Below, in pieces: positions 17,335-28,083 of a DNA stretch of 38,300 bases. A program made the translations under genes and the position numbers. Under the pieces are notes generated by a model. The model saw only the letters and a program-made list of their open reading frames with translations. It did not search any database and had not been told where the DNA came from. Each line of letters begins with the position of its first letter. Position 1 is the first letter of the stretch. The stretch spans positions 1 through 38,300 of the forward strand of contig CAIVQO010000009.1 of assembly GCA_903908065.1 (NCBI GenBank), read 5' to 3'. This DNA comes from an uncultured beta proteobacterium (lineage in GTDB: Bacteria; Pseudomonadota; Gammaproteobacteria; Burkholderiales; Rhodocyclaceae).

Positions 17335-18090
17335 CTACCACTGTACCGGCAGGAGGCCGTGCTCGCCGCGCTTGCGGATCACCGCCAGCGCATCTTCCGC
17401 CTGCTGCGCGGACCACTTGGGCGACAGGCTGTCGAAGAAGCTGACGGCCGCGACATTCGCCAGCAGGTAGGCGTATTCCGCCTGGGTGATCGGCAGCTTC
17501 AGCAACTGACCGGGGAAGGCCATGCGGCGCAGGACGTCGCGGGTCTTGCTGATGCCCTCGACTTCGAGTTCGGACGGCTGGAAATGCAGGTCCTCGATCA
17601 CGTACAGGCCCCCGGGGGCAAGGTGGGGAAACAGGGTCGCCAGAGTGATCTGCTGGTGGTGGGACGCATGCGAGCCGTCGTCGATGATGATGTCGAAGGG
17701 GCCGTGGCTGCGGGCAAAGGCTTCCAGGTCGGCGCGATTGCCCTGGTCGCCGCGCGCGATGTGAATCCTTCCGCCGCCGAGGGCGACGAGGTCGGCGATG
17801 TCGAGGCCGTAGACTTCGGCCTTGGGCAGGTAATCCGCCCACATGCGCAGGCTGGGGCATCCGGTCTGGTCCAGGCGTCCGGCGTATTCGGCCTGGGTGT
17901 AGACGTGGATCAGCCCGATCTCGGCAATCCGCAAGGGAGCCTCGCGGCAGCTGGCAAGAATGCGCTGATAGATGCGGACGAAGTCGTGCGCGCAATTGAT
18001 CCGGTCGCCCTTGTCCGAGCCATACGCATTGGCCAACTCGCGCAAGCTGCGTTCGGCAAGAGACAAGGGCGTGGCGTCGGCCATGGTCAT
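17335..18090 (-). CDS. Class I SAM-dependent methyltransferase (MycE/CmcI-like)
   Basis: A 251-residue methyltransferase resembling sugar or macrolide O-methyltransferases. The SAM-binding strand is LRIAEIGL (about 53-60), followed by an insert with SLRMWADYLPKAEVYGLDI that gives the ribose-binding acid, then FDIIIDDGSHASHHQQ as metal/catalytic loop and LAPGGLYVIEDLHF as motif IV. The usual Gly-rich turn after EIG is replaced by IHVYTQ, an unusual feature. It overlaps the HAD gene by ATGA and precedes ybgC by 8 nt. With the HAD protein and the glycosyltransferase it may modify a glycan. Substrate unknown. Confidence 0.78.
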   Translation of the reverse strand: MTMADATPLSLAERSLRELANAYGSDKGDRINCAHDFVRIYQRILASCREAPLRIAEIGLIHVYTQAEYAGRLDQTGCPSLRMWADYLPKAEVYGLDIADLVALGGGRIHIARGDQGNRADLEAFARSHGPFDIIIDDGSHASHHQQITLATLFPHLAPGGLYVIEDLHFQPSELEVEGISKTRDVLRRMAFPGQLLKLPITQAEYAYLLANVAAVSFFDSLSPKWSAQQAEDALAVIRKRGEHGLLPVQW

Positions 18091-19514
18091 AGCAGCACCT
18101 TACCGATTTCACGCAGTTGGGGATTCAGGGTGATGGTTTGCAGCAGGCTGGTCAGCAGCGCAGGGTCGGGCCGGGCCGGCAGCTCCTCGCGCAGGCGGCG
18201 CGCCGATTTGCGCACCAGCGCCATCGCCGTGCGATGCGCGGCATCGACCGTGGCGACCACGGCCGGGGGAAGCTCGGCGGCATCGTCGAACTCGGGCGCA
18301 GCGAATCGCCGCCCGCCCTGCAGGCGCGTTGCCGAGCCATGCGGCGCGGTATTCAGCACCTCGATCGCATTGCTGTAGCCCGGGAACTCGGAGTTGCGCA
18401 GCAGGCTGTCGAACGTGAGATGGCGACTGGCATTAATCTGCTCCTGGCTGACGTTGTGCAGGTAGGCGTGATGGTCGACGCGCACCAGCGCCAGCAGCCG
18501 GACCGGAATGCCCTGCGCCTCGGCCAGGCAGTACCAGGAGTGCCCGGTGGAGGCAATGTCTACCACCAGCGCCGCCGGCCCCCGGCTGCGCAGGAACTCG
18601 GCGACGCCCGCCGGATCCTCTCGTAGTGCGCGGCGCGAGACATGGACGTATTCGGCGGCTACGGTCGGATGGAGGATGCCGAAGATGTCGGCGAGCTGGT
18701 AGCAGTCGCGCGCCGAAAACAGGATCGGGCCGAGTCGCCGATCGCGGGCATGGTGGAATACCACGCCCGCCATCAGGCACAGCAGCGGCAGGTTCAGCTG
18801 CACCGAGAACTGCCAGAGTTGCCCCTCCTCGCTGCTATCCGCATGGGGGCAGGAAAGGCGCAGGCCGCGCACCAGGCCAGCCAGCTCGATTTGTCCATGC
18901 TGCGCCAGCAGCCGCTCGATCTGCGAAGGCTGGCTGTTGCCGTAGTGCGTAGCCGGTATGCCGCGCGCGCGGGGCGCGGTGACGTCGGAATGGAGGTTGT
19001 CGCCGATGTGCTCGCGGATCAGCCAGTGCCGTTCCAGTTCGGACCAGATCGTGCCGTGGTGCTTGCCCGCGTTGCTGGCGACGATATGGACGTGGCGCTG
19101 GAGTCCGACATGACGCAACAGGCGCCGCAGGATGTCGGCCGGCAAATACATGTCGGAAACGACGATGTCGTGCTCGCCGATACGGGAAAGGTTTTCGGTG
19201 ATCGGCAGGGCGTGGTCGAACTCGGCCTCAATCTCGGCTTGCTCCAGGAGGGCTGCGGTGGCGTCGTCGCAGTGTCCCAGTCGCACCATTTCGCGGTAGA
19301 TGGCAGCCAGGTCGTAGTCGATGTTGCGCGCGATCAGCGATTGTTCGGCCAGCTGCCGTGCCTGGGCGTAGCCCCGCGCACCAGTGGCGCGCTCCACGTC
19401 CTCGAAGACGCGCGTTGGCACCAGGGCGCGTCGCACCAGCAGGGTGTCGAACAAGTCGAAGGAATTGACCGTGGCGCGCAGCACGGGCGGCTGCGCGGCA
19501 TCAGCGGTCGCCAT
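18087..19514 (-). CDS. Large HAD-superfamily protein of glycan-cluster type
   Basis: The 475-residue protein starts with a HAD nucleophile motif [12 protein letters not shown] (D20, D23), has motif II in IVVSDMYLP and motif IV in [17 protein letters not shown] (about 195-210). A second domain at about 265-370 ([36 protein letters not shown]) is the pattern seen in HAD proteins from polysaccharide gene clusters. I start at the ATG at 19514, 14 nt inside ruvB, because translation then runs straight into the HAD strand; a start at 19598 would lie deep in ruvB. Its stop overlaps the methyltransferase ATG. Phosphatase or glycan role is inferred. Confidence 0.72.
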   Translation of the reverse strand: MATADAAQPPVLRATVNSFDLFDTLLVRRALVPTRVFEDVERATGARGYAQARQLAEQSLIARNIDYDLAAIYREMVRLGHCDDATAALLEQAEIEAEFDHALPITENLSRIGEHDIVVSDMYLPADILRRLLRHVGLQRHVHIVASNAGKHHGTIWSELERHWLIREHIGDNLHSDVTAPRARGIPATHYGNSQPSQIERLLAQHGQIELAGLVRGLRLSCPHADSSEEGQLWQFSVQLNLPLLCLMAGVVFHHARDRRLGPILFSARDCYQLADIFGILHPTVAAEYVHVSRRALREDPAGVAEFLRSRGPAALVVDIASTGHSWYCLAEAQGIPVRLLALVRVDHHAYLHNVSQEQINASRHLTFDSLLRNSEFPGYSNAIEVLNTAPHGSATRLQGGRRFAAPEFDDAAELPPAVVATVDAAHRTAMALVRKSARRLREELPARPDPALLTSLLQTITLNPQLREIGKVLL

Positions 19515-20577
19515 GGTCGTCGAACAGTCCGATGGAATCGCGCGCGCCGGCATCCATCGCCAGGCCGAAGTGGCGCCAGATGCTGGCCGTGGCGACACGT
19601 CCGCGCGGCGTGCGCTGCAGGTAGCCCTGCTGGATAAGGTAGGGCTCCAGCACGTCCTCGATGGTGTCGCGCGCTTCGCCGATGGCGGCGGCGAGGTTGT
19701 CCACGCCGACCGGGCCGCCGCCGAATTTTTCCAGCATGGCGCCGAGCAGTTTGCGATCCATCACGTCGAGGCCGAGATGGTCGACGTCGAGCATGGTCAG
19801 CGCGGCGTCGGCGATCTCGCGCGTGATCCTGCCGTCGGCCTTGACTTCGGCGAAGTCGCGCACGCGGCGCAGCAGACGGTTGGAGATGCGCGGCGTGCCG
19901 CGGCTGCGGCGCGCGATCTCGACCGCGCCGTCCTCGACGATGGCGCAGTTGAGCAGGTGTGCCGAGCGGCGCACGATCAGCGCCAACTCATCCGGCGTGT
20001 AGAACTCCAGGCGGGCGACAATGCCGAAGCGGTCGCGCAGCGGGTTGGTCAGCATGCCGGCGCGGGTGGTGGCGCCTATCAGCGTGAAGGGCGGCAGGTC
20101 GAGCTTGACCGAGCGCGCCGAGGGGCCCTCGCCGATCATGATGTCGATCTGGTAATCCTCCAGCGCCGGGTAGAGGATTTCCTCGACCACCGGACTCAGG
20201 CGATGGATTTCGTCGATGAACAGCACGTCGTGCGGTTCGAGGTTGGTCAGCATCGCCGCGAGGTCGCCGGCACGTTCCAGCACCGGGCCGGAGGTCTGGC
20301 GCAGGTTGACGCCCATCTCGTGGGCGATGATGTGGGCCAGAGTGGTCTTGCCCAGGCCGGGCGGGCCGAACAGCAGCACGTGGTCCATCGATTCGCCGCG
20401 CCGTTTGGCGGCCTCGATGAAGATTTCCAACTGACCGCGAATCTTCTGCTGGCCGACGTAATCGGCTAGCTTTCGCGGCCGCAGGGCGCGTTCCAGCGCT
20501 TCTTCCTGGCTCGATTCCTTGCCTGCCGCAATCAGGCGTTCGGGCTCGGCGGCGAACTTGTCGGTCTGGATGGCCAT
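19501..20577 (-). CDS. ruvB: Holliday junction branch migration ATPase RuvB
   Basis: An AAA+ motor that drives branch migration with RuvA. The 358-residue product shows Walker [11 protein letters not shown], Walker [11 protein letters not shown], sensor 1 [11 protein letters not shown], the arginine-finger region NPLRDRFG, and a C-terminal winged helix ([16 protein letters not shown]). Complete. It lies 17 nt after ruvA. Confidence 0.97.
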   Translation of the reverse strand: MAIQTDKFAAEPERLIAAGKESSQEEALERALRPRKLADYVGQQKIRGQLEIFIEAAKRRGESMDHVLLFGPPGLGKTTLAHIIAHEMGVNLRQTSGPVLERAGDLAAMLTNLEPHDVLFIDEIHRLSPVVEEILYPALEDYQIDIMIGEGPSARSVKLDLPPFTLIGATTRAGMLTNPLRDRFGIVARLEFYTPDELALIVRRSAHLLNCAIVEDGAVEIARRSRGTPRISNRLLRRVRDFAEVKADGRITREIADAALTMLDVDHLGLDVMDRKLLGAMLEKFGGGPVGVDNLAAAIGEARDTIEDVLEPYLIQQGYLQRTPRGRVATASIWRHFGLAMDAGARDSIGLFDDHGDR

Positions 20578-20594
20578 GACTTTAGTTTAACGGC

Positions 20595-21191
20595 TCAGGA
20601 GCTCTTCGACAGCAGCTTGAGCGCCTGGCGGATGCCGTCGGCAACCGAGACCTCGGGCGCCAGCGCTTTCATTGCCGAGAGGGCTTCACGCTCGTTGTAG
20701 CCCAGCGCCAGCAGTGCGTTCATGATGTCGCTGGCGGTGTCGCTCGCCGTGTCGCCAGCGCCGACTTTTACGGTGCCGCCGGGCATGGCCTTGGGCAGGC
20801 GGTCGCGCAATTCAAGCAGCAGGCGCTCGGCAGTCTTCTTGCCGATGCCGGGCACTTTGGTCAGACGGCCGGCATCCTGCAGCGTGACCGCCTGCGCCAG
20901 CTCGGTCACCGACATGCCGGAGAGCACCGCCAGCGCGGTGCGCGCGCCGATGCCACTGATCTTGAGCAGCTGGCGAAACGCGGTGCGCTCGCCTTCGGTG
21001 CCGAAACCGAACAGCAGATGGCCGTCCTCACGCACGATCAGGTGGGTATGCAATGAGACTTTCTCGCCGGTGGCCGGGAGGTTGTAGAAGGTGCTCATCG
21101 GCACGTCGACTTCATAGCCGAGGCCCTGCACATCGACCGTGAGGGTGGGCGGGTTCTTTTCGAGCAGGATTCCGGAAATGCGGCCGATCAT
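20595..21191 (-). CDS. ruvA: Holliday junction DNA helicase subunit RuvA
   Basis: A tetrameric Holliday-junction-binding protein. The 198-residue product begins [10 protein letters not shown], has the OB-fold domain, then the helix-hairpin-helix pair ([18 protein letters not shown] and [19 protein letters not shown]), an acid-pin region, and the C-terminal RuvB-binding domain ([19 protein letters not shown]). The start overlaps the glycosyltransferase stop by 4 nt. Confidence 0.97.
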   Translation of the reverse strand: MIGRISGILLEKNPPTLTVDVQGLGYEVDVPMSTFYNLPATGEKVSLHTHLIVREDGHLLFGFGTEGERTAFRQLLKISGIGARTALAVLSGMSVTELAQAVTLQDAGRLTKVPGIGKKTAERLLLELRDRLPKAMPGGTVKVGAGDTASDTASDIMNALLALGYNEREALSAMKALAPEVSVADGIRQALKLLSKSS

Positions 21192-22399
21192 GGGTTAGCT
21201 CCCGGCGGGTGGCCTGAGGCGGCCAGTTCTTGGATTCGCGCGACCATGTGCGATACCACCGCATTCTGGTCGAAGTTGGCGTACTTGCGCGCAAAGGCGG
21301 CCGCGTTGGCGCGGAACACCGGGTCGGACAGTATTTGCCGCAGCATCGCCGGCAAATGGGTCGGGGCCTCCTCGGGGCTCTGGATCAGCCCCGCCCCCAT
21401 CTCCTCGACGCGCTTGGCGAACAGGAACTGCTCCAGGTGCCCTGGCATCATCAATACCGGTTTGCCGGCCATTAGGAAGGCAACCGTCGCTGCCGGACTG
21501 GCATAGGTCAGGCCCGCGTCCGCCTCGGCGGCGACCTTGTTCAGATCCACCGGGCGCGACGAATACACGATATGCGGCGCGGTGTAGCGGCGAATCAGGT
21601 CCCCGGGCAGCCCGGGGGCATAGATCAGGATGCTCCCCGGCAAGCCGTGGAGGGCGTGCAGGGCGGATTCGACATGGGGTGTATCGGGACGCAGATAGGA
21701 AAACACGCGCGGGCCGTCCGTCTCCGGCCAGGTGCTGCCTTCCGCCACTGCCGCGGGCAGCATGCCCCAGTAGCGGGCGGGCCCGCGCGATGGATAGTGG
21801 TCAAGCTCGGGAAAGCTCAACAGGCTGTCCTCCGCCACCTGGAAAAGCTGGGCGAGGTGGATCAGGGGTGGGCAGTCGAAACGGGTCAGCACGGCGTTGA
21901 TGCTCTTCAGCGCGAGTTGGTCCGCGGCCAGCAGGCGCTCCGCGGGAACCGGCGACCAAGGCCGCATGTTGGGCGTCGGATGAACCTGCGGCGGCGCAAA
22001 AAAACCGCTGCCGAAGAGCATCACCGGTATTCCGAGCGTACGTGCGGCGAGGATCGCGGTCGGGGCGTGGTCCGCCATCACGACCCTGGTGTCGGTAAGG
22101 CGCAGCAGTTCGCGCCAGGCCACGACCAGCCCGAGCAGGTCGGTGCCATCGGCATAACCGAAGCGCAACAGGATGTCGGCATAGTTCAGTGGCGGGCCCT
22201 CGCGCCGCTGTTCCGGCATCACCGGCGCCTGCAGCCAGTCGAAGCCGGCAGCGGGCAACAGGCGCGATGCCTGGTAGGGCTGAGTGACCACCCAGTGCAC
22301 AGTGGCGCCATGCGCGCGCAGTTCGCGGGCGATCGGCAGGAAGGTGCCGATGTGGCCAAGGTTGGCGCCGAATTCCCAGGCGTACAGAATCGATGCCAT
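21188..22399 (-). CDS. GT1-type glycosyltransferase (UGT/MGT-like)
   Basis: The 403-residue protein is a GT-B glycosyltransferase. Its N-terminal domain opens with the loop [18 protein letters not shown] and its C-terminal domain has the donor-binding signature [34 protein letters not shown] (about 320-355, here read across two short motifs). No membrane segment is seen. The ATG at 22399 overlaps the ruvC stop and its own stop overlaps ruvA, so it is inserted between two ruv genes with full translational coupling. Acceptor and donor are unknown. The HAD and methyltransferase genes downstream could belong to the same modification. Confidence 0.82.
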   Translation of the reverse strand: MASILYAWEFGANLGHIGTFLPIARELRAHGATVHWVVTQPYQASRLLPAAGFDWLQAPVMPEQRREGPPLNYADILLRFGYADGTDLLGLVVAWRELLRLTDTRVVMADHAPTAILAARTLGIPVMLFGSGFFAPPQVHPTPNMRPWSPVPAERLLAADQLALKSINAVLTRFDCPPLIHLAQLFQVAEDSLLSFPELDHYPSRGPARYWGMLPAAVAEGSTWPETDGPRVFSYLRPDTPHVESALHALHGLPGSILIYAPGLPGDLIRRYTAPHIVYSSRPVDLNKVAAEADAGLTYASPAATVAFLMAGKPVLMMPGHLEQFLFAKRVEEMGAGLIQSPEEAPTHLPAMLRQILSDPVFRANAAAFARKYANFDQNAVVSHMVARIQELAASGHPPGANP

Positions 22400-22944
22400 C
22401 AGACGATGCGCCCCCCGCGCACGCGCTTGCCCAGCGTGGCCAGGGCACCCAGGCCCTGGCCGCCGTGGGCGTGGGCGATGGCGCAGGCCAGTGCGTCGGC
22501 GGCATCGGCCGAGGGCTCGCCGGGCAGTTTGAGCAGGCGCGCGACCATGGCCTGCACCTGTTCCTTGGCCGCCTTGCCGTGACCGACCACGGCCTGCTTG
22601 ACCTGCAAGGCGGTGTACTCGGCGACTGGCAGCTTGGCCGCAACCAGCGCCGCGATCGCCGCGCCGCGTGCCTGTCCCAGCATCAGGGTGGATTGCGGAT
22701 TGACATTGACGAAGACGATTTCCACGGCTGCCTGCTGCGGCCGGTAGGTGGCGATGATCTCGGCAAGCCCGTCGAGGATGGTGGCGATGCGCTGCGGCAG
22801 GCTGCCGTCGGCGTCGGTCTTGACGCAACCGCTGGCGACATAGCTCAGGCTGCTGCCCGCCGTGTCGATCACGCCGAAGCCGGTCGAGCGCAGGCCGGGG
22901 TCAATGCCAAGGATGCGGATCGAAGTCGGGCCGGCCTTGGTCAT
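22399..22944 (-). CDS. ruvC: Crossover junction endodeoxyribonuclease RuvC
   Basis: The Holliday junction resolvase. The 181-residue product shows the RNase H-like catalytic acids: Asp in [14 protein letters not shown], Glu in [13 protein letters not shown], and the C-terminal [15 protein letters not shown] start at the ATG at 22944, which overlaps the EamA stop by 4 nt; a longer frame upstream only shadows that gene. Confidence 0.96.
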   Translation of the reverse strand: MTKAGPTSIRILGIDPGLRSTGFGVIDTAGSSLSYVASGCVKTDADGSLPQRIATILDGLAEIIATYRPQQAAVEIVFVNVNPQSTLMLGQARGAAIAALVAAKLPVAEYTALQVKQAVVGHGKAAKEQVQAMVARLLKLPGEPSADAADALACAIAHAHGGQGLGALATLGKRVRGGRIV

Positions 22945-23801
22945 TTCCGCGCCAGATACACACCCCAAACGGCGAGGGCCATGCCGACCAGGGCCATGCC
23001 GGTGAGCGTCTCGCCGAACAGGGCCCAGGCCATCAAGGCCGTGGTTGGCGGCACCAGGTAGAACAGGCTGGCGATATTCACCGCGCTGCCGTGGCGGATC
23101 AGCCAGTTGAGCAGCGACACCGCACCGAGCGAAAGCACCAGCACCAGCCAGCCGAGGGCAAAGATGAAGTCGGGTGCCCATTCGATGCGGTAGTTTTCGG
23201 TCAGCCTGACGACGATCGCGGTGGCCACCGCGGTTGGCAGGAACTGGGCGATGGCGCCGGTGCGCCAGTCGAAGCTGGGGCAGAAGCGCTTCTGGTAGAG
23301 CGTGCCGACGGTGATCCCGCCCAGGGCAATCAGCGCCGGCCACAGGGCGTCGAGGCCGAAGCCGCTGCCCAACTTGCCCGAGACCACCATGGCGACGCCG
23401 ACAAAGCCCAGCACCAGTCCCAACCACTGCCGCCCCAGTACCGTTTCGCCCAGCAGCCAGCCGGCGCCGACGGCGGTGAGCAGCGGCTGGATGCCCACCA
23501 CCAGGCTGGATACGCCGGCGGGCAGCCCCTTCGAGATCGAAACGAATACGCCACCCAGATACACCGCATGCACCAGCAGGCCGGAAACCCCGATGTGGAA
23601 CCACTGACGGGCATCGCGCGGCCAGGGCGCACGGGTCGCCAGGGCGACCACGCTCATCAGGCCGAGGACAAGCAGGTAGCGGGTGAGGAGGAAGCTCAGC
23701 GGTTCAGCGTGCGGCAGGCCGAGCTTGGCGCCGATGAAGCCCGTGCTCCAGAGTCCGACGAAGAGCAGCGGGGCGAAACGCGTGATCGCCGGCGAGTTCA
23801 C
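22941..23801 (-). CDS. EamA-family (DMT) transporter
   Basis: A 286-residue inner-membrane exporter of the drug/metabolite family, with about ten hydrophobic segments arranged as two EamA repeats: first half with [19 protein letters not shown] and [13 protein letters not shown], second half with [20 protein letters not shown] and [18 protein letters not shown]. Substrate cannot be predicted. It starts 1 nt after yebC and overlaps ruvC, so it is translated with the repair genes although functionally unrelated. Confidence 0.88.
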   Translation of the reverse strand: MNSPAITRFAPLLFVGLWSTGFIGAKLGLPHAEPLSFLLTRYLLVLGLMSVVALATRAPWPRDARQWFHIGVSGLLVHAVYLGGVFVSISKGLPAGVSSLVVGIQPLLTAVGAGWLLGETVLGRQWLGLVLGFVGVAMVVSGKLGSGFGLDALWPALIALGGITVGTLYQKRFCPSFDWRTGAIAQFLPTAVATAIVVRLTENYRIEWAPDFIFALGWLVLVLSLGAVSLLNWLIRHGSAVNIASLFYLVPPTTALMAWALFGETLTGMALVGMALAVWGVYLARK

Positions 23802-23802
23802 G

Positions 23803-24528
23803 CTATTCGTCGATCACCGCCGTGGAGTACACCTCCTGCACGTCATCCAGGCTTTCGAGGGCGTCGAGCAGCTTCTGCATCTTGATGGCATCGTCGCCGG
23901 TGAACTCGACCTCGTTCTGCGGCTTCATCAGCACTTCGCCGAACTCGGGCTTGAAACCGGCCTTTTCCAGCGCATCCTTGACCGTGGCGAACTCGTTGGG
24001 TGGCGTCAAGACTTCGATCGAGCCGTCCTCGTTGGTCACCACGTCGTCGGCGCCGGCTTCGATCGCCGCATCCATCAGTGCCGCCTCGTCGGTACCCGGG
24101 GCGAAGATCATCTGCCCGCAGTGGGTGAACAGGAAGGCGACGCTGCCGTCGGTACCGAGGTTGCCGCCATGCTTGGTGAAGGCGTGGCGCACTTCGGCGA
24201 CGGTACGCGTCTTGTTGTCGGTGAGGCAGTCCACCATCACCGCCGCGCCGTTGATGCCGTAGCCCTCGTAACGGATTTCCTCATAGTTGACGCCCTCGAG
24301 TTGGCCCGTGCCGCGCTTGATGGCGTTTTCCATGTTGTCCTTGGGCAGGCTCTGCGCCTTGGCCTTTTCGATCGCAAGACGAAGGCGCGGGTTGCCGCTT
24401 GGATCGCCGCCGCCCATCTTGGCGGCAACGGTGATTTCCTTGATCAGCTTGGTGAAGACCTTGCCGCGCTTGGCGTCCTGGCGCCCCTTGCGGTGCTGGA
24501 TGTTGGCCCATTTGGAATGTCCGGCCAT
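23803..24528 (-). CDS. yebC: YebC/PmpR-family protein (TACO1-like)
   Basis: A 241-residue YebC-family protein; members affect translation of problematic sequences or transcription. The start [15 protein letters not shown] is diagnostic, with [19 protein letters not shown] and [20 protein letters not shown] following. It is the first gene of the 16-gene minus-strand series. The open frame upstream of the ATG at 24528 reads into divergent DNA and is not coding. Confidence 0.96.
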   Translation of the reverse strand: MAGHSKWANIQHRKGRQDAKRGKVFTKLIKEITVAAKMGGGDPSGNPRLRLAIEKAKAQSLPKDNMENAIKRGTGQLEGVNYEEIRYEGYGINGAAVMVDCLTDNKTRTVAEVRHAFTKHGGNLGTDGSVAFLFTHCGQMIFAPGTDEAALMDAAIEAGADDVVTNEDGSIEVLTPPNEFATVKDALEKAGFKPEFGEVLMKPQNEVEFTGDDAIKMQKLLDALESLDDVQEVYSTAVIDE

Positions 24529-24560
24529 GGTGGGTTCCCTGATTGCTCTTAGAATCGGCA

Positions 24561-24569
24561 ATTTTAGCA
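24561..24569 (-). promoter_or_regulatory. Possible extended -10 promoter for yebC
   Basis: On the minus strand the sequence reads TGCTAAAAT, an extended -10 form, about 32 nt before the yebC ATG in the 58-nt divergent spacer. No clear -35 is seen. It would be the natural head promoter of the yebC-to-queE series. Confidence 0.35.
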
Positions 24570-24586
24570 TCCGGGGATTTCCCGCC

Positions 24587-26143
24587 ATGACCCAGACCCT
24601 GCCCATCGCCAAGGCCGGCGCCAGTGAACTGGCCCTGCTGGCGCCGCTTGCCAACCGCCACGGCCTGATCACCGGCGCCACCGGCACCGGCAAGACGGTG
24701 ACCCTGCAACGCATCGCCGAGCAACTGTCGAATGTCGGCGTGCCGGTCTTCCTCGCCGACGCCAAGGGCGACCTCTCGGGCCTCGGCGCCGCGGGCGTTG
24801 CTTCGGAAAAACTGCAGAAGCGCCTTGATGCACTTGGCATTGATGACTGGCAGCCGCGCGCCAACCCGGTGATGTTCTGGGATGTCTTCGGCGCTGCCGG
24901 CCATCCGGTGCGGGCCACGGTGTCGGACATGGGTCCCTTGCTGCTGGCGCGCCTGCTGAACCTCAACGACACCCAGGCCGGCGTGCTGCAACTGGTGTTC
25001 AAGATCGCCGACGACCAGGGCCTGCTGCTGCTCGACCTCAAGGACTTGCGCGCCATGGTGCAGCACGTCGGCGAAAACGCGGCCGACTACAAGACCAAGT
25101 ACGGCAATGTCTCCGCCGCCTCGATCGGCGCCATCCAGCGCGGCCTGCTGACCATCGAAGAGCAGGGCGGCGACCGTTTCTTCGGCGAGCCCATGCTCGA
25201 TATCGAGGACCTGATGCAGACCCTGGACGGCCGCGGCGTGATCAACGTCCTGGCCGCCGAGAAGCTGATGAACGCGCCGCGCCTGTATGCCTGCTTCCTG
25301 CTCTGGCTGCTGGCGGAACTTTTCGAGCAGTTGCCGGAGGCGGGCGACCTGCCCAAGCCCAAGCTGGCCTTCTTCTTCGACGAGGCCCACCTGCTGTTTT
25401 CCGATGCGCCGCCGGCATTGCTGGAGAAAATCGAGCAGGTGGTGCGACTGATCCGCTCCAAGGGCGTCGGCGTCTATTTCGTCACCCAGAATCCGCTCGA
25501 CATACCCGACACGGTACTCGCCCAGCTTGGCAATCGGGTGCAGCATGCTTTGCGCGCCTTCACCCCGCGCGACCAGAAGGCGGTCAAGGCGGCGGCCGAG
25601 ACCATGCGCGCCAATCCGGCTTTCGACGCGGCAACGGTGATCACCGAACTGGGGGTTGGCGAAGCCCTGGTGTCCTTCCTCGACGACCACGGTCGACCCG
25701 GCGTGGTCGAGCGTGCCATGGTGTTACCGCCCTCCTCGCGCATCGGGCCGCTCAGCGCCGACGAACGACGTGCGGCGATCGATGCTTCGCCGATCGCCGG
25801 GCACTATGAAAAGGCGGTCGATCGGGAATCCGCCTACGAGAAATTGCAGGGCACGGCGACACGACGCGACGCCGCGGCAGGCGCCACAGAAGTCGGCGCT
25901 GGCACCACGGCGAATTCGTCCAATCCGGCGCCGGCGGAAGCTGCCGGAGAGTCTGGCGGACTGCTCGGTGGCCTCGGCGATGCCTTGGGCGGCATGCTGG
26001 GCGGCGGTGCCACGCGCGGCCGCGGCCGGCAGACGGTGGTGGAAGCGGCGGTGACTAGCACGGTGCGTGCCATTGGTTCCTCGCTCGGGCGCGAAATTGT
26101 GCGCGGCGTGCTGGGGTCGATCCTCGGCGGGCGCCGCCGTTGA
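24587..26143 (+). CDS. HerA-like ATPase, DUF853 (YjgR) family
   Basis: A 518-residue RecA/HerA-type ATPase of the DUF853 family. Walker A is GATGTGKT at residues 30-37 and Walker B is [12 protein letters not shown]. The block [19 protein letters not shown] with [14 protein letters not shown] completes the core. The C-terminal 110 residues are low complexity and Gly-rich ([17 protein letters not shown]), typical of the family. Start ATG at 24587, divergent from yebC. Its function is not known; DNA translocation is inferred from HerA. The TonB receptor gene starts 2 nt after its stop. Confidence 0.88.
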   Translation: MTQTLPIAKAGASELALLAPLANRHGLITGATGTGKTVTLQRIAEQLSNVGVPVFLADAKGDLSGLGAAGVASEKLQKRLDALGIDDWQPRANPVMFWDVFGAAGHPVRATVSDMGPLLLARLLNLNDTQAGVLQLVFKIADDQGLLLLDLKDLRAMVQHVGENAADYKTKYGNVSAASIGAIQRGLLTIEEQGGDRFFGEPMLDIEDLMQTLDGRGVINVLAAEKLMNAPRLYACFLLWLLAELFEQLPEAGDLPKPKLAFFFDEAHLLFSDAPPALLEKIEQVVRLIRSKGVGVYFVTQNPLDIPDTVLAQLGNRVQHALRAFTPRDQKAVKAAAETMRANPAFDAATVITELGVGEALVSFLDDHGRPGVVERAMVLPPSSRIGPLSADERRAAIDASPIAGHYEKAVDRESAYEKLQGTATRRDAAAGATEVGAGTTANSSNPAPAEAAGESGGLLGGLGDALGGMLGGGATRGRGRQTVVEAAVTSTVRAIGSSLGREIVRGVLGSILGGRRR

Positions 26144-26145
26144 GC

Positions 26146-28080
26146 ATGGCAAAACTCCCCACACTGCTCGCAATCTGTTGCGCCGCCTTGGCGGCCGGGG
26201 GAGCGCTGGCGCAGCAGGCCTCGGCGACCGAGGCATCCGAGCGTGACTATTTCGAAGACCTTCCGGTGGTGCTTTCGGTCAGCCGTCTGGCGCAGCCCCT
26301 CAACGAGGTTCCGGGGGCGGTCACCGTCATCGACCGCGAACTGATCCGGCGTTCCGGCGCGCGCGAAGTAGCCGACGTCCTCAGGTTGGTTCCGGGGTTT
26401 CTGGTCACCCGGCGCAATGGCGCGAATCCCCTGGCGACCTATCACGGCGCACAGGACATCTATGGCGCCCGCATGCAGGTGTATGTCGATGGCCGCTCGG
26501 TGTATTCGAGTTTCTATTTGGGCGATACCCATCGCGGCCTGCAAGGCATCGTGCTCGAGGATATCGAGCGCATCGAGGTCCTGCGCGGCTCGAACTCTGC
26601 GTCGTACGGCGCCAATGCCTTCCTCGGCGTGGTGAACATCATCACCCGTCATGCCGCCGACAGCCGCGGCGGCATGGTTTCCCTGACCCGCGGCGACAAG
26701 GGGATCGACGATGGCGTTGCGCGGGTAGGCTGGGCGGCAGGCGACATCCACCTGCGGCTGACGGCCTCGCATCGACGCGATCGCGGCCTCGATGACCTGC
26801 ACGATGACAGCCTGCTGGCCCAGGCCCATTTGCGTGCCGACTGGAACCCCCGTCCCAGCGACGAAGTGCGGCTCAACATGGGATCGATGCGCGGGCGCTT
26901 CGGCGAAGGTACGCGCCCGGCGGCGACCAACCCGGGAAACATCGAACGCATGATCGACTGGGAGGACGTGTACATGAACGCCTCCTGGCGCAGGGATCTG
27001 GGCGACGGCGAGGAAGTGGCGGTGCATGCGAGCTACGAGCGCGACGCCTATGGCGACCGGTTCCCGTATGCGACGATTCCGACCGTCACCATAGACAATG
27101 GCGGCAACGGCGACCGCATGGAGCTGGGCCTGCAGCACACGCTCAGGCTGGCGGGGCGCGACCGACTGGTGTGGGGCCTGGAATGGCGCCGCGAAACCGC
27201 GCAGTCGCAGCCCTTCTTTTTCAGCAATGCCACCTTTTCGGCAAACCGGTTTCGCGGCTTCCTGAACTACGAGTGGCGCCCCCATCCGCAAGTGGTGGTC
27301 AATGCCGGGGGGCTGTATGAAAACCACAACATCATTGGCGACAGTTTTGCGCCGCGCCTGATGGCCAATTTTCATTTCGCCACCGACCATACCCTGCGCG
27401 CAGGAATGACGTCGGCCTCGCGAGCGCCGGGACTCTACGAACTGCGTGGCGATACGCGCTTTTTCAACGGCGCGGCGCTGGCCGACTGGACTTTCCGTTC
27501 CAGCGGCAAGGTCAAGGCCGAACGTCTGCTCAGCCAGGAAATTGGATACCTCGGCCGCTTTCGCTCGTTGGGCCTGACGGTCGATGGCCGGGCCTTCGTC
27601 GAACGCATGAACGATCGCATCCGATTCGCGGGGCGCACCGGCGCCGGGGTGCCCAACGATGCGGTGAATACGCCGGGGCCGCATATCCACGGCTTCGAAT
27701 ACCAGTTCGACTGGCAGCCAACGGCGACAACGCGGATCCTGCTGGCGGAGGCACATCTGCGTTCCGCGAGCGGGCGCGCGGATGAGGTCATCGAAGCCCC
27801 CCATCGCAGCACCACGCTCACCCTGATCCAGCAACTGATGCGCGGTGTCGATCTCAGCCTGATCAGCCACGCTACAACGCCATTCTCCTGGTCGGGTACC
27901 AACAATGTCCTCGACACGCCGCGCCAGCTGGATGCGCGCCTGGGCTGGGCATTTGCCATGGGGGCGACGCGGGGCGAGGCCTCGGTCACGGTCCAGGCGC
28001 TCAATGGCGGCCACCAGGAATATGTGCGTGCCAACCGTTTCAACCGTCGCGCCTTCGCCACGCTCCGGCTGGATTTTTGA
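26146..28080 (+). CDS. TonB-dependent outer-membrane receptor
   Basis: A 644-residue receptor. It has a signal peptide (about 1-23), a putative TonB box near DLPVVLSVSRL, a plug domain (VTVIDRELIRRSGAREVADV, YVDGRSVYSSFY, IERIEVLRGSNSASYGANAF, VNIITR) and a 22-strand-type barrel ending in a terminal phenylalanine (RRAFATLRLDF). The ATG at 26146 is preferred over a TTG at 26140 that overlaps the ATPase stop. Ligand unknown. Downstream are a periplasmic binding protein (3 nt away) and a hybrid kinase, which suggests sensing of the same ligand. Confidence 0.92.
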   Translation: MAKLPTLLAICCAALAAGGALAQQASATEASERDYFEDLPVVLSVSRLAQPLNEVPGAVTVIDRELIRRSGAREVADVLRLVPGFLVTRRNGANPLATYHGAQDIYGARMQVYVDGRSVYSSFYLGDTHRGLQGIVLEDIERIEVLRGSNSASYGANAFLGVVNIITRHAADSRGGMVSLTRGDKGIDDGVARVGWAAGDIHLRLTASHRRDRGLDDLHDDSLLAQAHLRADWNPRPSDEVRLNMGSMRGRFGEGTRPAATNPGNIERMIDWEDVYMNASWRRDLGDGEEVAVHASYERDAYGDRFPYATIPTVTIDNGGNGDRMELGLQHTLRLAGRDRLVWGLEWRRETAQSQPFFFSNATFSANRFRGFLNYEWRPHPQVVVNAGGLYENHNIIGDSFAPRLMANFHFATDHTLRAGMTSASRAPGLYELRGDTRFFNGAALADWTFRSSGKVKAERLLSQEIGYLGRFRSLGLTVDGRAFVERMNDRIRFAGRTGAGVPNDAVNTPGPHIHGFEYQFDWQPTATTRILLAEAHLRSASGRADEVIEAPHRSTTLTLIQQLMRGVDLSLISHATTPFSWSGTNNVLDTPRQLDARLGWAFAMGATRGEASVTVQALNGGHQEYVRANRFNRRAFATLRLDF

Positions 28081-28083
28081 ACC

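Noticed and set aside
26140-26145. TTG start for the TonB receptor overlapping the ATPase stop
   Set aside because: The ATG at 26146 gives a normal signal peptide and needs no rare start.
25834-28014. A 726-codon antisense open frame over the TonB receptor
   Set aside because: It is a typical GC-rich shadow: Arg/Gly/His-rich without domains, on the strand opposite a clear receptor.
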